Positions 13,000-15,888 of a stretch of 15,888 nucleotides of DNA are shown here, one piece after another. Positions within the stretch are counted from its first letter, which is position 1. Every line of letters starts with the position of its first letter. Location: positions 1 to 15,888 of the forward strand of contig DCIU01000100.1 in assembly GCA_002317245.1 (NCBI GenBank), given 5' to 3'. Position numbers and translations under genes: made by a program. The notes below the pieces were generated by a model that ran no database searches, had not been told where the DNA came from, and saw only the letters and a list, made by a program, of their open reading frames with translations. This DNA comes from Lachnospiraceae bacterium UBA1718. Its GTDB lineage: Bacteria > Bacillota > Clostridia > Lachnospirales > Lachnospiraceae.

Positions 13000-15567
13000 T
13001 TACTTATTCATACAGCACTGCTTATACTTCTTACCACTTCCACATGGACATGGATCGTTAGGATAGATCTTGACAACCTCTCTCTTAACAGGCTTCTTGG
13101 CAAGCGTCGTATCCTTGTTGGTTCCTGTTACCTTGGCAACCTGTTCTCTCTCTACCTTCTCCTCTACACGTACGTGGCAGAGCAGCTTAACTGTATCCTC
13201 ACGAATGGCATCAGTCATGTCATCGAACATCTCATAACCATTCATCTTATATTCTATTAATGGATCTCTCTGGCCATAAGCCTGAAGTCCGATACCCTGA
13301 CGTAACTGATCCATATCATCGATGTGATCCATCCACTTACGGTCAATTGTCTTAAGCAGGATAACTCGCTCAAGCTCTCTAATCATCTCAGGCTGTGGGA
13401 ACTCTGTCTCCTTAGTCTCGTAGAACTTAACCGCCTCTTCCTTAAGCTGCTGCTTCAGGCCGCCCTTATTCTTATTGGCAATTCTATCCATTGTAATAGG
13501 GGCAAGTGGAATAATTGGCAGAAGCTCAATATTAAGCTCTCTAAGTGGCCATTCTTCTGGCTTCATATCCTCGCCGATATTATTGTCTACAACGTTCTCA
13601 ACTATATCAGTGAACATCTTGTAGATAACATCACGCATACTCTCGCCATCCAGTACTCGACGACGCTCAGCATAGATAATCTCTCTCTGCTCATTATTAA
13701 CCTGATCGTACTCAAGAAGATTCTTTCTAATACCGAAGTTATTAGTCTCAATCTTCTTCTGGGCATTCTCAATCGAGTTAGTAAGCATCTTATGCTCTAT
13801 CTCCTGATTCTCAGGAATTCCAAGGGCGTTGAACATGTTAATAAGACGCTCTGAACCGAACAGTCTCATAAGATCATCTTCAAGTGAGATATAGAACTTA
13901 GACTCACCCGGATCACCCTGACGTCCGGATCTACCTCTTAACTGATTATCAATACGTCTACTCTCATGACGCTCTGTACCAATAATCTTAAGACCGCCTG
14001 CTGCCTTAGCCTCATCATCAAGCTTAATATCAGTACCACGACCTGCCATGTTAGTAGCAATTGTAACCTTGCCGTGGATACCAGCTTCAGCTACAATCTC
14101 AGCTTCCATCTCATGGAACTTGGCATTAAGTACCTTATGCTCGATTCCTTCCTTACGGAGTAATCTGCTCAATTCCTCACTGGCCTCAATAGTAATTGTA
14201 CCAACCAGTACAGGCTGTCCCTTAGCGTGTGCCTCCTTAACAGACTGCACAATCGCATACAGTTTTTCCTTGCGTGTCTTGTATACGGCGTCCTGATGAT
14301 CTATACGTGCTACTGGCTTGTTAGTTGGAATCTCAATAACATCCATTCCATAGATGTCTCTGAACTCCTTCTCCTCTGTAAGTGCAGTACCTGTCATACC
14401 TGACTTCTTCTCGAACTTATTGAAGAAGTTCTGGAATGTGATAGTAGCAAGAGTCTTACTCTCTCTCTTAACCTTAACGTGCTCCTTAGCCTCTATTGCC
14501 TGGTGAAGACCATCAGAGTATCTTCTTCCTGGCATAATACGTCCAGTGAACTCGTCAACGATAAGTACCTGATCATCCTTAACTACATAGTCCTGGTCTC
14601 TAAACATCAGATTATGCGCTCTAAGAGCAAGGATTATATTATGCTGAATCTCGATATTCTCAGGATCAGCAAGGTTCTCAATGTGGAAGAACTGCTCAAC
14701 CTTATTAACACCCTGCTCAGTAAGGTTAACATTCTTGTCCTTCTCATTAACAATGAAATCACCTGTCTCTTCTCTCTCGACACCCATAATGGCATCCATC
14801 TTGGACAGGTCTTCCATATCTGCTCCACGCTGCATCTGACGCGCAAGCATATCACATGCCTCGTAAAGCTTAGTAGACTTACCACTCTGACCAGAGATGA
14901 TAAGTGGTGTACGAGCCTCATCAATTAATACTGAGTCGACCTCATCGATGATTGCAAAGCCCAGATTGCGAAGAACCAACTGCTCCTTATAGATAACCAT
15001 GTTATCTCTTAAGTAATCGAAACCGAGCTCGTTATTTGTAACATATGTAATATCACATCTGTATGCCTTCTTACGCTCCTCTGGAGTCATGCTGTTAAGA
15101 ACAACACCTACACTAAGTCCTAAGAACTCATGCACCTGTCCCATCCACTCAGCATCACGGTTAGCAAGATAGTCATTAACTGTTACTATATATACACCAT
15201 TTCCAGCAAGTGCATTAAGATATGCCGGACATGTTGATACAAGTGTCTTACCTTCACCAGTACGCATCTCCGCAATTCTTCCCTGGTGAAGAATAATACC
15301 ACCTATAAGCTGAACTCTATAATGCTCCATGTTAAGCACTCTTCTCGCAGCCTCACGGACTACAGCAAATGCTTCTGGAAGCAAATCGTCCAGAGTCTCC
15401 CCCTCTGACAGTCTATTCTTGAATTCCTTAGTCTTGGCCTTCAACTCTGCATCTGAGAGCTGAACCATAGCATCTCTGTAGCTCTCAATCATATCCACTA
15501 CAGGATATACTCTCTTAAGCTCTCTCTCGCTATGAGTACCGAAGACCTTGTCTACAATCTTACTCAT
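13000..15567 (-). CDS. secA: Preprotein translocase ATPase SecA
   Basis: SecA is the ATPase motor that pushes preproteins through SecYEG at the cytoplasmic membrane. The 855-residue protein has Walker A MRTGEGKT (101-108), LGFDYLRDNM (181-190), the DEAD-type DEVD (208-211), the central TNMAGRGTDIKL and LRGRSGRQGDPG helicase motifs, and a C-terminal zinc finger CPCGSGKKYKQCC (840-852; C840, C842, C851, C852), which usually contacts SecB or ribosomes. The length is typical and no part is missing. The ATG at 15567 follows an AGAGGT element about ten bases upstream, a rather long spacing, and lies 18 bases after the butyrate kinase stop with no terminator between, so the two are probably cotranscribed. 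Confidence 0.98.
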   Translation of the reverse strand: MSKIVDKVFGTHSERELKRVYPVVDMIESYRDAMVQLSDAELKAKTKEFKNRLSEGETLDDLLPEAFAVVREAARRVLNMEHYRVQLIGGIILHQGRIAEMRTGEGKTLVSTCPAYLNALAGNGVYIVTVNDYLANRDAEWMGQVHEFLGLSVGVVLNSMTPEERKKAYRCDITYVTNNELGFDYLRDNMVIYKEQLVLRNLGFAIIDEVDSVLIDEARTPLIISGQSGKSTKLYEACDMLARQMQRGADMEDLSKMDAIMGVEREETGDFIVNEKDKNVNLTEQGVNKVEQFFHIENLADPENIEIQHNIILALRAHNLMFRDQDYVVKDDQVLIVDEFTGRIMPGRRYSDGLHQAIEAKEHVKVKRESKTLATITFQNFFNKFEKKSGMTGTALTEEKEFRDIYGMDVIEIPTNKPVARIDHQDAVYKTRKEKLYAIVQSVKEAHAKGQPVLVGTITIEASEELSRLLRKEGIEHKVLNAKFHEMEAEIVAEAGIHGKVTIATNMAGRGTDIKLDDEAKAAGGLKIIGTERHESRRIDNQLRGRSGRQGDPGESKFYISLEDDLMRLFGSERLINMFNALGIPENQEIEHKMLTNSIENAQKKIETNNFGIRKNLLEYDQVNNEQREIIYAERRRVLDGESMRDVIYKMFTDIVENVVDNNIGEDMKPEEWPLRELNIELLPIIPLAPITMDRIANKNKGGLKQQLKEEAVKFYETKETEFPQPEMIRELERVILLKTIDRKWMDHIDDMDQLRQGIGLQAYGQRDPLIEYKMNGYEMFDDMTDAIREDTVKLLCHVRVEEKVEREQVAKVTGTNKDTTLAKKPVKREVVKIYPNDPCPCGSGKKYKQCCMNK

Positions 15568-15585
15568 TAAGTAATCTACCTCTAA

Positions 15586-15888
15586 TTAATATACTTTAGC
15601 TTCCTCTTCCTTGTTCATTACGCGGAGTCCGCCCTGAACAAGTGCAAGTAATTCATCTTCACCTGGATATACAGTAACAGGAGCGATCCAGTCTGTAGCT
15701 TCCTTAATACCAGCTACAACGCCCTTGTCATATGCAATACCACCAGTCATGATAATCTGATCAACTTTACCCTTAAGAACACATGCCATAGAGCCCATAT
15801 TCTTAACCATCTGGAAGATGAATGCATCTCTAATCTCCTTAGCCTTCTCATCTCCATCGTTAACCATCTTCTCAACATCTCTCATGTC
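15586..15888 (-). CDS. buk: Butyrate kinase, C-terminal part (cut by the window edge)
   Basis: Butyrate kinase interconverts butyryl phosphate plus ADP with butyrate plus ATP, the ATP-yielding last step of one butyrate fermentation route. About 100 C-terminal residues are present; the reading frame continues past the window edge without a start codon. The ASKHA-fold segments MTGGIAYDKG and IAPVTVYPGEDELLALVQGG (20 residues) match the C-terminus of butyrate kinases; the length of the tail and GEDE favour butyrate over acetate kinase. Phosphotransbutyrylase, the usual partner, would lie further upstream and cannot be seen. Its close spacing to secA suggests read-through from the fermentation gene into secA-prfB. 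Confidence 0.9.
   Translation of the reverse strand, partial: DMRDVEKMVNDGDEKAKEIRDAFIFQMVKNMGSMACVLKGKVDQIIMTGGIAYDKGVVAGIKEATDWIAPVTVYPGEDELLALVQGGLRVMNKEEEAKVY

Overview
The window looks like core chromosome from an anaerobic, butyrate-forming Firmicute, most likely a Lachnospiraceae member of the Butyrivibrio/Pseudobutyrivibrio/Coprococcus kind. The reasons are the low to moderate GC (judged by eye), strong AGGAGG-type ribosome binding sites, the secA-prfB pair, a butyrate kinase gene just upstream of secA, an FMN riboswitch in front of an ECF riboflavin transporter subunit, a DUF975 membrane protein, and a tRNA without an encoded CCA end. No phage, transposon, CRISPR array or defence gene is visible. 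Apart from one oxidoreductase gene, everything is on the minus strand.

Layout from the left. Positions 42-255 hold a complete tRNA-Ser(UGA) unit on the minus strand with its own promoter and terminator. A divergent promoter drives a Gfo/Idh/MocA oxidoreductase (394-1368, plus), which ends at a bidirectional terminator shared with the convergent operon. That operon (about 6850 down to 1410, minus) starts at a near-consensus promoter. In transcription order it encodes a YcxB-like membrane protein, TsaB, RNase Z, a membrane-anchored protein of unknown function, TsaD, RimI, TsaE and IspD. Its theme is tRNA maturation: RNase Z makes tRNA 3' ends and TsaB/TsaD/TsaE form most of the t6A37 machinery (the TsaC/Sua5 partner is not in the window). 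Most junctions overlap or abut, which suggests translational coupling.

Next comes ribU (6967-7686, minus), a riboflavin transporter S component with a clear FMN riboswitch in its leader and a strong terminator behind it. The ribU promoter appears to sit inside the terminator hairpin of the upstream gene tex (7891-10029), which encodes an S1-domain nucleic-acid-binding protein.

The right third (10085-15888, minus) is one tightly spaced cluster read in the order butyrate kinase (3' end only), secA, prfB, a small membrane protein, a zinc-metalloprotease-like protein with HEGEH, and a DUF975 membrane protein, closed by a terminator at 10045-10079. secA and prfB are essential export and translation-termination genes. 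prfB here lacks the usual programmed frameshift and has no visible Shine-Dalgarno sequence. The three uncharacterised genes behind prfB are the most open-ended part of the window.

I see no clearly new multi-gene system. The best second looks are the overlapping tex terminator/ribU promoter, the riboswitch whose P1 helix runs into the ribosome binding site, the frameshift-free prfB, and the three-gene tail of the secA operon.
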